A DNA stretch of 64,000 bases, taken from contig ML677328.1 in NCBI GenBank assembly GCA_007922305.1, positions 6,346,540 to 6,410,539 on the forward strand. Direction: 5' to 3'. Shown piece after piece: positions 48,485 to 59,549 of this stretch. Each line of letters starts with the position of its first letter. Positions within the stretch are counted from its first letter, which is position 1. The notes below the pieces were generated by a model. The model was not told where the DNA came from, made no database searches, and worked only from the letters and a program-made list of their open reading frames with translations. The translations under genes and the position numbers were made by a program. This DNA is from Dermatemys mawii (lineage: Eukaryota; Chordata; Testudines; Dermatemydidae).

Positions 48485-50123
48485 TTTGTTTGTAAATTCT
48501 CCTTGGATCTTCCCTACTTTATCTAATTGAGCCAGACACTGTCAATACAAAGGCTTTCCCCAGAATATTCGAGCTGCTGAGAGAAGAGCCTTTTTTCATC
48601 CTTCTATCCATTTGACTTTTTTACATCTCACCTCATATCTCATTATTATTATTCATATTACTATACTATGAACCCCAGTAATGGAACTGTCATCGTGCAA
48701 AAACAGAACAAAAAAAACTGTCCATGCCCCAAAAAGGGAACAATGTATCTTGACTTAATTCTTCTGCAATAATTAGTATTATGTCTAAATCTTTAATATC
48801 TTCAAAAATTATAAAATATCCTAAACACCACTGTCTTGTCTATCATATTATAAATAGTGTGCTCTCTTGTTCTTAGCTCTGTTTTGAAGCATGGCTTGAG
48901 AAAACTATTAAAAAGGCCCCAATCTTACAATCAGGTCTGCACTGGCAGACTCATGCAGAGCTCCACTGACTTCAACGGGGATTGGTGTGGGTGATAAGAC
49001 CCCAGAAGAACAGATTCAATTGCAGAGTCAAGGCCTGCAGTTGTACAGTACTATCCATATTAATTTAATTTGCAATAAGAGGAATGGAAATGGCAAAACC
49101 AAAAAGGGTTGTATAAACATGTTTGAATGCTACTAGGGGCAAAAATGAGATTGGGATAAATATTTCAAATAGATGCAGCATGAAAACAGTAGCTTAGACA
49201 GATACTTATGGTAAGTCTCCCTTTTCTTTTTTTTTTTTTTTTTGCATATCATTCCAAGTCATGTTGCATGAACTGTCAGGGTATATTAGAAAATTTCAGG
49301 TGGGCACAAAGGATGAAATTCCATCTCTTCTGCAGAGGGTCAGCAAAATGACTGCATGGCTTAAATTCTCAAAATAAGTAACAAAGCACTGCCACCCTCA
49401 AATGTTCAAAGATTATGAATCAGGTCTCAAAAAATCATGAGGTTGGTTTAAATTGCCTGAGATTTAAATAATAGTAATATACATGGAATTCTTTTTATTT
49501 GCCTTCAGGTTTCCAAGCCCTTAAGGCACACACAGATAACCTTTTCAAGCCTATCTCCACAACCATTTTTTTCAACAAAAGTTCTGACTCTCACATACTC
49601 ACATACCTCCCAAGTGACCTTAAGAAATATACTATTATTACACCACATGGCTACACTTGAGTGCTGGTGCTCTACCATTCAGTGAATTTCACCCCAAATC
49701 TGATAGCCCCGACAATACCCTAGTTTGCCTTTAAGAAGAGAACGACTGTTCTTTTCTAACAGTATTGAACAAAATTTAATGAATGTTTAAGACCTTCATT
49801 CTCTTCCAACATAGATGGTCAAACTTTTGATTGCTGTAGATCCATTTTCAGGTCAGCAACTTGATGTCAATGGTGACAGTTACCTTGGCAGACTAATAGC
49901 TGCACATTCCCCATTGCTAACCCGAGTCTGTATTATTCTCTGAAAATTCTTTTAAAGTAAGCAAATGAATTTGCTTTGATCACCTTCTCTTTTATTATTT
50001 GTAAGTATTGCTTTTCTTTAATATAACCTTCACCTTGCTGGAGACAAAGAAAACAAATTGGAAATTAATGATGGAGTTCATCCAATAGTTCAGGAATTTT
50101 CTGTCTCCTGTTTACTTGTGTAG
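48485..50123. other. Non-coding AT-rich stretch
   Basis: Includes a T-run at 49227-49243 and an old-repeat patch near 48930-48995 ('CCACTGACTTCAACGGGGATTGG'). No gene is visible before the putative exon at 50124. Confidence 0.45.
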
Positions 50124-50178
50124 GAAGCAGTGGGGAAAAAAGACAAATCTCAAGGGTCAAAGTGTGGAGCATTAGCAG
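50124..50178 (+). other. Putative 55-bp exon, gene unknown
   Basis: A pyrimidine-rich tract ending TTTACTTGTGTAG precedes the segment, and a consensus donor GCAG|GTAAGT follows at 50178/50179. The 55 bases are open in two of three frames (one reads EAVGKKDKSQGSKCGALA, the other SSGEKRQISRVKVWSIS). I do not recognise either peptide. Strong sites on both sides at exon-like spacing are suggestive but can occur by chance in 64 kb. It could belong to a plus-strand coding or non-coding transcript. Confidence 0.3.
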
Positions 50179-51400
50179 GTAAGTTAAAATGTACTCATTT
50201 TCTCAGTGATTTTCTTTTAATATATAACATGGATCTGCCTGCTGCTTTGCCTACTGTTTGGATAAGACCCTCTGCCACTGCTGTAAAATACACAGTAGGG
50301 TTGTCAAGCAATTAAAAAAATGAATCATGCTGTAAATAATAGAATACCATTTATTTAAATATTTTTGGATATTTTCTACATTTTCAAATACACTGATTTC
50401 AATTACAACACAGAATACAAAGTATAGAGTGCTCACTTTATATTTATTTTTATTACAAATATTTGCGCTAAAAAAAAACAGAAGAAATAGGATTTTTCAA
50501 TTCATCTCATACAAGTACTGTAGTGCAATCTCTTTACCATGAAAGTTAAACTTACAAATGTAGAATTATGTACAAAATAATAACTGCATTCAAAAGCAAA
50601 CCTATGTAAAACTGTAGCGTTTAAACATCCACTCTGTCCCACTTCTTGTTCAGCCAACCACTAAGACAAGCAAGTTTATTTACATTTGCAGGAGATGCTG
50701 CTGCTCGCTTCTTCTTTACAATGTCACCTGAAAGTGAGAATAGGTGTTCAGACGGCACTGTTGTAGCCAACATCAAAAGATATTTACAAGACAGATGCGC
50801 TAAAGATTCATGTCCCTTCATGCTTCAACCACCATTCCAGAGGACGTGTCCCTGCTGATGATAGGTTCTGCTCGATAATGATCCAAAGCGGTGCAGACCG
50901 ATGCATGTTCACTTTCATCATTTGCAGACGGTTGATTTTCTTTTTTGGTGGTTCTGTAGTTCTGCATTGGAGTGTTACTCTTTTAAGACTTCAGAAAGCA
51001 TGCTCCACACGTCCTCCCTCTAAGATTTTGGAAGGCACTTAAGATTCTTAAACTTTGGGTCAAGTGTTGCCGCTATCTTTAGAAATCTGACATTGGTACC
51101 TTCTTTGCGATGAAAGTTTTCTTAAAACGAACAATATGTGCTGGGTCATCATCCGAGACTGCTATAACATGAAATATATAGCAGAATGTCGGTAAAACAG
51201 AGCAGGAGACATACCATTTTCCCCCAAGGAGTTGAATCAGAAATTTAATTAACGCATGTTTTCTAAACGAGCATGTCCTCTGCAACTGTGGCCGAAGCAT
51301 GAAGAGGCATATGAATCTTTAGCACACCTGGCACATAAATACCTTGCAATACCTGCTACAAAAGTGCCATGCAAACACCTGTTCTCACTTTCTGGGGACA

Positions 51401-51980
51401 CTGTAAATAAGAATCACAGGGGTAGCCGTGTTAGTCTGGAATTGCAGAAATGACAAAGAGTCCTGTGGCACCTTAAAGACTAACTAAAGTATTAGAGCAT
51501 AAGCTTTCGTGGGCTAATACCCACTTTGGNNNNNNNNNNNNNNNNNNNNNNNNNNNNNNNNNNNNNNNNNNNNNNNNNNNNNNNNNNNNNNNNNNNNNNN
51601 NNNNNNNNNNNNNNNNNNNNNNNNNNNNNNNNNNNNNNNNNNNNNNNNNNNNNNNNNNNNNNNNNNNNNNNNNNNNNNNNNNNNNNNNNNNNNNNNNNNN
51701 NNNNNNNNNNNNNNNNNNNNNNNNNNNNNNNNNNNNNNNNNNNNNNNNNNNNNNNNNNNNNNNNNNNNNNNNNNNNNNNNNNNNNNNNNNNNNNNNNNNN
51801 NNNNNNNNNNNNNNNNNNNNNNNNNNNNNNNNNNNNNNNNNNNNNNNNNNNNNNNNNNNNNNNNNNNNNNNNNNNNNNNNNNNNNNNNNNNNNNNNNNNN
51901 NNNNNNNNNNNNNNNNNNNNNNNNNNNNNAGTTAGTCTTTAAGGTGCCACAGGACTCTCTGTCATTTCTGTAAATAAGAA
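51401..51980 (+). mobile_element. Fold-back GTAGCCGTGTTAG repeat inserted in the hAT arm, 13-bp target duplication
   Basis: The insert (51414-51967) is flanked by identical CTGTAAATAAGAA (51401-51413 and 51968-51980). Joining the flanks restores the hAT frame across the site. The left part begins with the family head 'GGGGTAGCCGTGTTAGTCTG', then 'GACAAAGAGTCCTGTGGCAC' to 'CCCACTTTGG'. After the gap the sequence returns inverted, 'AGTTAGTCTTTAAGGTGCCA' to 'GGACTCTCTGTCATTT'. The arms therefore pair as in the 36.7-kb copy. The central part is unread. Confidence 0.85.
51530..51929. other. Assembly gap, 400 N
   Basis: Exactly 400 undetermined bases, a length typical of an estimated or fixed-size scaffold gap. 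It lies in the loop and arm region of a long inverted repeat, a structure that often breaks short-read assembly. The frame reported across it is meaningless. Confidence 1.
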
Positions 51981-52138
51981 GCGGGCAACATCATCTCTCA
52001 CAAATGTAAACAAACTCGTTTGTCTTAGCGATTGGCTAAGACAATCTGAACAAGAAGTAGGACTGAGTGGATCTGTAGGCTCTCCAGTTTTACTTTGTTT
52101 TATTTTTGAATGCAGTTCTGTAACAAAACAAAAAATCT

Positions 52139-52847
52139 TTTGGAGACCTCCAAGCCTCCCTGCTCAGCCCCAGGCCCTGCCCCACTCCATCTGTTCCTCC
52201 AAGACCCCACTCCCACCACACCTCTTCCACCACTACCCCCTGCTCACACCATCCCCCCCTTCCCTACCCTCTCACTAGGCTGGGGCAGAGGTTTGGGCTG
52301 GGGAAGGAGTGTGGACTGTGGGAGGGAGTTTGGTGAAGGAGGGGGTGCAGACTGTTTGGGTATGGGGTGTAGGCTCTGGGCTAGGGCACGGGGTTGGGGT
52401 ACAGGAAAGGGTGAGGGATGCAGGCTCCGGCTGGGTAGCACTTTAACTTGGGCAGCTCCCAACAGCATCTGGCACATCTCTCTGGCATGGCTCCTAGGCA
52501 GGGTGTGGTGGGGAGTGGAGTGGAAGAGGCTCTGCCCCTACCCACAGCTACAACCCCCACAGCTTCCATTGTCTGCAGTTCCCAGTTAATGGGAGCTGTG
52601 GAGTCGGCACCCTGCGGAGCCACAGGGACCTGCTGGCTGCTTCCAGGAGGGGCGTGGGGCCAGGGCAAGCAGAGAGCCTGCCTTAGCCCCACTGCACTGC
52701 TGGACTTTTAGCAGCTAAAATTTCCTGGTTTGGCATCAGTAGCCTCTGGGAGATAGAGGGGGAGGAGTTCATCAGCAAGGTTCATGGATCCCTGAAGTAC
52801 CCTGTGGGATCCCCAGGGGTTTGCGGGCCCCAGTTTGAGAAACACTG
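52139..52847 (-). mobile_element. GC-rich hAT-like non-autonomous element
   Basis: Read on the minus strand it begins at 52847 with CAGTGTTTCTCAAACTGGGG, a typical hAT-type terminus, and continues 'CCCGCAAACCCCTGGGGATC'. The distal part (52160-52460) is a degenerate run of 'CCCCAGCCCAGAGCCT'-like words. This combination is common in turtle sequence as I recall it. The far end is not resolved; it stops where the truncated hAT fold-back ends. The plus frame 52110-52589, rich in Pro and Gly, is compositional. Confidence 0.6.
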
Positions 52848-54774
52848 CTTATACAGAATAACTGTGAATGTGCACACTGTGCATAAGAATTCATTGTGTT
52901 CATTCTCCACCCAAGGATCTCAAAATGCTTTACAAAAGGCGTATGTCAAATTTTACAGAACCCAAGGTGCACAGACCTTTAGGTCCCAGTCTCGTGCTGA
53001 CCAGCTGAAGTGAGTGAGACATCACACGTGCTAAGGGCTGTGCAGGGATCCCCCATTCACAACTGGCCCCAACAGGCCTGCCTCTAGAGAAAGTGAATCA
53101 AATGGGGTTTGTATGTGCTTAATGAGATTCCTCCAGGCTGCAAATGCCTGCACAAAAGACAGTTATAACAGAAGATCAATGCCTTTTTTAGAAAAACTTA
53201 TACATTCAACCTTGATAACCAATACAGATAATTAACCTAATCTCAATTATAATATCCTGCCTTCAAAATACATCTTGCATAGAAGCAAAATTAATTGTGT
53301 GTCCTGTCCAAATCTTTCTCGTGTGCATACACACACAGTCTATGAGCACAATATGCTTTGAACCAATTTAGCGAGGGAAGATGCAGCTTAAAAAATGTTT
53401 ATGCTCTCTGCCTGTAAAAGGAGGATGTGAATGCCTGTGTGTGTGGGAGAGAGATCCTCTCTTGGTGGGGAAAAGAGGAGTCTTGAATCCACAACTTTGC
53501 AGGCACAAAGGAAGAACTGATTTTTAAATATCTGATTACAAATAATTTTTTATTTGTGTGCTTCAAAGTTATGTAAACCCAACAGGACAAATCTTGTCTA
53601 CCTCTCTCATATTAATAATACAACTGGGCTTCTAACGTGAGTAAGGGAAACACTATTTAGCCCAAATTCTGTTTTAAAATGGAGTCTTAAAACCTTTACA
53701 AGAAAAGAAATGCTTTGTAGTTAAACTTAAGAACCACCAGATAAAGCAAAATATTTAAATGGATACTTTTCTTCTGCAAAATCCTCTACAATTGATACAA
53801 AATTACTCTAGTATATATATTCATCAGCAGCAATTTTTAACAGTACAATCTGCCTATTCCACTGATCAAATGGGCTGTCCATCAAGTGATTAACAACCCT
53901 CTTGAGCATTGATAGTCTCTCCTATATAGTTTTTCAAACATTTCCATCTGCAGGGTTTGAACAATTTGGGTCCCATCCTCTGCCATATTTGTGAAAGAGT
54001 AATAGAAGTTAAAGCAGACAAAGGAAGTGACTGACATATTGAAAATGGGATATCCATCAAAACAGCTATTTACACTAGGCAAATTAATCAGAGCAGTTTG
54101 GACCAATTAGTCCTCTCTCCTTGTGATCTTTAATTGATCTGGAGTCTCTTAATCTGGAAAGAGGGAAATTAAATTAATCCTAATTAAAGCCCTAATCCTC
54201 CAAATATATGCAGACAGGAAGCTGTGCACATGCAAAAGTGCAGGTAGCTTCAAGGAATAAAAAGGTTTTTAAAAGGGCTCTTTTCTAATGTAGCTGCTTT
54301 ACAAATATATGTTATTAGGCTCACCCTTTTTTACATGGCTTTTACATTTGAAATATTCTATGTCATCTACAAAATTTTGTTTTCTTTTTAGAAAAGTGGC
54401 AAGAATACATGAATTTATAATCCAATTCATAGAAAAATAAATTAAAATATATTCTGATTAATATTTATAAGGATTAAACTCAATATCTTTGAAATATGAG
54501 CCAAACACTTTATTCATTGACATACACAGCCTTTGGTTTTATGTTGTGCAAATTTAGAACATTATTTCATCACTGACTGGTCTCCCTATACTATATTTCC
54601 ACTTAAGCAAAAGAAACATTGTGCTGATTTTAAATTTTTTATTTATTAAAAAAATAAAAACTTTAAGGGCAATGAAATTCAAAGTTCAATTCTTACAAGG
54701 AGTTATGAATTTGTAAAGCCATACAAAAGTTAACTTATTATTAAAGAAGTGGCCTAACTCTGCATTTGGTTTTG
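52848..54774. other. Non-coding stretch
   Basis: 52905-52990 ('CCAAGGATCTCAAAATGCTT', 'TACAAAAGGCGTATG') matches MIR SINE wording. The rest is AT-rich, with no gene and no other repeat that I can bound. Confidence 0.45.
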
Positions 54775-55131
54775 ACAAATGAGAGAGAATGTACCTCAAA
54801 TTATGAGCATTGTGGAGAAGGTGAATAAGGAAAAGATATTTATTTGTTCCCATAAAATAAGAACTAGAGGCCACCAAATGAAATTAATGGGCAGCAGGTT
54901 TAAAACAAATAAAAGGAAGTTCTTCTTCACACAGCACACAGTCAACCTGTGGAACTCCTTGCCTGAAGAACTTGTGAAGGCTAGAAATTTAACAGGGTGG
55001 CAGGAGAGAGATCACTTGATCATTGCCTGTTAAGTTCACTCATTCCGGAGCACCTGGCACTGGCCACTGTCGGTAGACAGGATACTGGGCTGGATGGCCT
55101 TTGGTCTGAACCAGTACAGCCTCTCTTATCT
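54775..55131 (+). mobile_element. CR1 LINE 3' end
   Basis: The plus frame 54779-55033 gives the CR1 ORF2 C-terminus (VEKVNKEKIF, RFKTNKRKFFFTQHTVNLWN, SLPEELVKA), corresponding to the minus-strand copy at 43.2 kb. It is followed by the 3' untranslated words 'GACAGGATACTGGGCTGGAT' and 'TCTCTTATCTAAG'. It is strongly 5'-truncated, as usual for CR1, and inactive. Confidence 0.88.
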
Positions 55132-56934
55132 AAGTTTTATTTAAACATTTTTCCAAAAACAGGGCACCTATTACAATGATTTTCTCAGTATGATATTAGG
55201 TTGATGCAAAATTCAAAATGTCAAATACTAACTGCATAGAACTCATGCATAGGACTGAAAAAATTAATCAAAAGAAAAATGATCGAAGACAACTGTGATT
55301 TTCCTATATTTTAGTTGTCATTGCTTCAAAAAGAGGGTCTATATTAAAATATTGCACTCCAAGAACTAGATATGGAAGGAAACGCAATTCTCCTTGTAAA
55401 ATTGTAAATAAATTGGTTCAATATATGAGGACATGACAAAAAAGTAAAGAAATACTCCTTTTCTGTTCAAGCCTTCATCTGCAAGGTCACCAGTCTGCAG
55501 GGAAATTATCAACTGAGCTGACATTTCCAAGTGATGCTTGGATACAACTTTGAAGAAAACAAAACCTGATAACTTAGATATAAAACTAAAATACCATCTA
55601 ATTCATATGCAGCAGATCATAGCTACTCCCTGCTAGTCACGGTCTCACACAGTACAGAAACAAGTTTTCACTACTGTTAGCACTTAACTATTTATGGCTG
55701 TTGGAAGATAACTGGGATGTGTTCTCCTGTTCTGTCTATGTACCTATTACCTGTCACTGTAACACCATGGAGCTCTTGGCAACAACAAAATTAGCAGCTA
55801 CTCTAGGGTCTGGCTGCACAAATATTATTACCAGTGCTGATGTAAGTATCAAAGAAAACTTCTTGATTGTCAGACTTTTGACTTTTAAACTCAACAAATT
55901 TGATCTGGCGTCTTAGAGAAAGAATAATATGGAACCTCAAGCTGTCATTTTTACCTGCACTTTCCTGACTTTAACCACAATTTCCTGCTCATTTTACTCA
56001 TGGGAGAAGTGCCATTGACTTGAGTGGGACTATTCATGTGAGAAAGGAGAACAGGATTTGAATCTTTCAAGCTGTTTCATAATTGAGGTAAAAAATCCCA
56101 AGTAAACTGAATACAGAATTTCACTTCTCTTTGCATTACTGTTTCAGAATAACAAGGTGTAAACTCAACAAGGGAGAAGGCCAACTTCATAACCTCCAGT
56201 GCTAAAATCTTCATTTAAAACAAAACAAAAAGGTTAGACTAAGCAAAAATTCCTAAGAAACAATTTTGTGAGGACACAAACTCTTATTTCCTGTGGGCCT
56301 GATTCTGATATCAATTTTTAAGCTGGGAGTGTATCTCCATTTAATTTCAATTGAGTTACAATTCAGTTTACACTGTGGACATAAGATCAGAATTGTGCCA
56401 CCTTACACCACTTATCAAGAGATGTAATAATGTCACAGTAAGCACAAAAACTATCTTGAGTGGTTTATCTGGTCATCTGAGCCCTCCTGAGATGTTGAGA
56501 AGTACCAAGGAGAAACAGCTTTGGAAAAGTTAAAATAATGAACTACACATTTAAAAGCTTGGCATTTAACATCCATGACAGACATCTGCAAGGTGATAAT
56601 GTTACCCAAATTTAGGTGTGTATGATACTCTGAAATCTGATAACCTTCTTATCCTTTTCCTTACAAGAAAGATAATCAATAATTCTTTTGCAAAGGGATT
56701 GGGATATTCTGCCAGATTAAATGGTGCAAGTTCTCCACACAGCCCAGTAGGTGACAGGAGATACATAATGTCTGATAATGTCCATCAGAAAGAGATCAGA
56801 AACAGAGATATCAGACTCCCTGCATTCATCACTAGCGCAGAAACAACTGATAAGAATTAAAGCCTTTGCTAGAGAAGCAAAAGGTACAGTTTTACTTGCA
56901 GAGCAAATGCAGACAGGATACAGGATGATCGCTC
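55132..56934. other. Non-coding AT-rich stretch
   Basis: No gene supported. 55985-56060 ('GCCATTGACTTGAGTGGGAC') and 56298-56395 ('CCTGATTCTGAT...ATCAGAATTGTGCC', inverse ends) are old amniote palindromic repeats. Confidence 0.45.
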
Positions 56935-57090
56935 TGTACTTATTATTAATCATCATTTTATTATGGTAGTGCCTAAGGGCCAGCCAAGAATGGGTGCTAT
57001 TGTGCTAGATGGTGTACAAACACACACAGAGTAATAGACAATTGCTACTCCAAAGATCTTACAGTCTAAATAGACAAGGGTGGGATAAGG
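56935..57090 (+). repeat. Old dispersed amniote repeat, copy 3 of 3
   Basis: The motifs 'TTATTATGGTAGTGCCTAAG', 'GTGCTATTGTGCTAGATGGT', 'GTACAAACACACACAGAG' and 'CTTACAGTCTAAATAGACAA' match the copies at 0.63 and 30.35 kb. This is the longest and best preserved of the three. Confidence 0.65.
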
Positions 57091-57908
57091 AGAACCCACA
57101 AGAAAAGGGAACAATATGATATTAGCAAATGTCATTGGATGTTTAGTTCGGAGAAGATAAGTGAGACAGAAAGAAAAGTGAAGGGAGTGGAGGACGCTGG
57201 GGTGGGGATGCTGAAGAGAAAGGGGAAAAGGGGCAGGTGTTGAATATACATCTGCATCCAGTATTGCATAGTCTGAAGAACTAAAAATCAGCATGCTAAA
57301 TAACAAAGACATTATTCTATTTGTTACTCCTCTTTAGGAAGCAGTACAATCTTGAATCTGACTATTTAATCTGACCACTTGAATCTGACTATTTACATAT
57401 TAATGTTTTGGAGATTTCAAATTTATTGAAAAATTAATGATGAGTACACAAATACTTGCACATTTTGGGAGCTAAAAGCAGAATCAGAAGACAGAGTTAC
57501 AATTTACCCATTATAACAGGGGAGTAAATGGTTGGACTAGTGGAAGAAAATATCGGAGTCCAAGCTAAATGCATCAATGAGATTAATCCAACATGGTAAA
57601 AGAACATGCAGCACAATATAAAAGTCTACAAAACAGAGCTACTTATAAAAAAAGAAAAGATCACATACACAAATATAAAAAGTGGCTTGAGCAGATCATA
57701 AGGAATAATTAACAATCCCATATGAAGTCAGTATTTCTTGACAACTACATTAAATGCTGAAGTTTTAGATAGAGGAAGTGCAGCCCAGCATTTGAACACA
57801 TGAAAGAGCAAAAGTAAACATATACCAAGGTTTTATTATATTTTCAAAAATATTTTGGTTACTTTAGCAGTGTTTTCTTATTAAAAAGCCTGGAGCCTAC
57901 CTTACATC
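57091..57908. other. Non-coding stretch
   Basis: AT-rich; a short tandem 'TTGAATCTGACTATTTA' occurs twice near 57351-57398. No gene. Confidence 0.5.
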
Positions 57909-58236
57909 AGCTACAGCAGGGATAGGTAACCTATAGCACACGTGCCAAAGGTGGCCCACGAGCTGATTTTTAGGGGCACTCACACTGCCTGGGTCCTGGC
58001 CACCGGTCTGGGGGCCTCTGCATTTTAATTTAATTTTAAATTAAGCTTCTTAAACATTTTAAAATACATTATTTACTTTACATATAACAATAGTTTAGTT
58101 ATATATTACAGACTTATAGAAGGAGATCTTCTAAAAACATTAAAATGTATTACTGGCATGTGAAACCTTAAATTAGAGTGAATAAATGAAGATTTGGCAC
58201 ACCACTTGTGAAAGATTGCTGACCCCTGAGCTATCG
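57909..58236. mobile_element. hAT-type MITE
   Basis: The 312-bp element (57917-58228) begins CAGGGATAGGTAACC and ends AAAGATTGCTGACCCCTG; reverse-complemented, the end reads CAGGGGTCAGCAATC, the familiar hAT terminus. Flanks AGCTACAG (57909-57916) and AGCTATCG (58229-58236) agree at 6 of 8 positions, an eroded 8-bp target duplication. 'GGTGGCCCACGAGCTG' and 'AGATTTGGCACACC' sit just inside the ends. The centre is AT-rich and non-coding. Confidence 0.8.
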
Positions 58237-59549
58237 TCTGTAAGTCTCTTGCCTTTCACATGCATCAGAAGAATTGGGACAGTGGATATAAAGCACTGTA
58301 TTATTTATAAAGGAGATTTGAAAGCGCACTGGGAATTGGGCACCCGACTCCCCTCTGTGCCTTTCAAACTCTTACCCTGTATCTTTTGTTATATTTCTCA
58401 TCTTTAAGCCACACTGGGATAGAGATTGCTTGAATGAAAATTAGGTGCTTCTTGCCAGGTTTAAGTATGCTTTGGAACTTGCACCAGGATAGAAACCAGT
58501 TTGCATATGAATGGACTAGAATGGATAGCTGAATGAAGAGTTTTCCAGTCACCTCCTTCAGAGTTTTGCCCAACGAGGCCAAATATTATGTCAGACAATG
58601 CAACAACAATAGTTTATCTATACAAAAAAGGAGTTACTATGAGTCCGTGTGTTTTGGATCTAGTTCCAAGAAGCGTTATCATTTAGATCAGAATCACTCA
58701 TTTCCATCAGCAATCATATTATGGCCAAAGACAACTCCATGGCAGACACACAAAGGTACAGGTGGAGGAATGTTTCTGGACATGTGGTAAAACAAGCTTT
58801 TTTACATTTGCTGCCAGGTATGAAATATAGCCCAAATCCTGTGAATGCTTAGTCATGTAACCTTCCTCAGTTGAGTAGTTTCTCTGAGCTCAAGGGAACT
58901 ACTCAAGGGAGATTTATACAGGTTCAAAGTTACTAACCTGTGTAAATCTCTGCAGGATTAGGCCGTGTTTAGCCTCAGATATTTGAATCATGTCTATGAA
59001 GAGAAATGCATTACTCCTAAACTGAGGGAAGAAACATTATATATGCACTACATCTTTCCTTCATTTCCCCCCATTTCAGATAAGGGCCAGCTAATCAAGG
59101 AGCCGTTTTTATTGTTTAAACCTTTAATTATCTCAAATTCTATTTCCTAAACTGATATATTTCCTAGTTAGGTATCACAGATAAGGTAGCACACATTCAG
59201 AGATTCAAAACTCATTAGCAACATGCTCCATTGTAATCATGTTGGTCTCACAAAATCAGATGACAAAAGTCTGTGATGAGACACTACTAAATTATTATGC
59301 ATAACAGGAAATTCCTAAAACAGAACTGATAGATGTGGCAAAATGGGTAGAAATTGAACTGCTACACAGTAAGCTACTGTTTTGTCATTCAAATTTAACT
59401 TATTCGTCGAATAAGGACCTCACCACTGTGCAGAGGGACTAGACACCAGGACTGAAGTGGAACAAGTGCTGCAGAGACCCTTGCTGGCCTTCTGCATGGT
59501 GTGAATTTTGCCTTTTCTTAGCAATAATGTAATAAGCACTAAGTCAAAT
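58237..59549. other. Non-coding stretch
   Basis: No gene supported; it contains the palindromic repeat at 58831-58964. Frames at 58186-58790 have no domain. Confidence 0.45.
58831..58964. repeat. Ancient palindromic repeat, copy 3 of 3
   Basis: The outer parts 'CCCAAATCCTGTGAATGC' and 'CTCTGCAGGATTAGGCC' are inverse. An inner perfect 10-bp pair, TTGAGTAGTT (58871-58880) and AACTACTCAA (58897-58906), surrounds 'TCTGAGCTCAAGGG'. Overall layout is the same as 14439-14563 and 48306-48484. Confidence 0.6.

Larger units (their letters stand above)
50296..52138. mobile_element. Fold-back hAT transposon derivative, interrupted and truncated
   Basis: The left arm (50296-50865, minus) and the right arm (about 51266-52138, plus, minus its insertion) are inverted copies. 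Both encode the C-terminal dimerisation region of an hAT transposase: minus 50621-50821 has VPSEHLFSLSGDIVKKKRAA and NVNKLACLSGWLN; plus from 51300 has VPCKHLFSLSGDTVNK, broken by an insertion and resuming at 51971 with KKRATSSLTNVNKLVCLSDW. The spacer, on minus, holds more transposase debris, including the hAT-typical FLKIAATLDPKFKNLKCLP (about 51035-51100), with stops. The left terminus reads TAGGGTTGTCAAG; the right terminus is missing. It is inactive. Confidence 0.8.

Noticed and set aside
50621..50821. hAT dimerisation frame as a domesticated transposase gene
   Set aside because: Only the C-terminal block is open; the upstream catalytic region is absent or full of stops, and the frame lies in a fold-back derivative.
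51526..51942. 138-codon frame across the assembly gap
   Set aside because: It consists of undetermined residues.
52110..52589. 159-codon Pro/Gly-rich plus frame
   Set aside because: It comes from the degenerate CCCCAGCCC run inside a non-autonomous hAT-like element read on the opposite strand.
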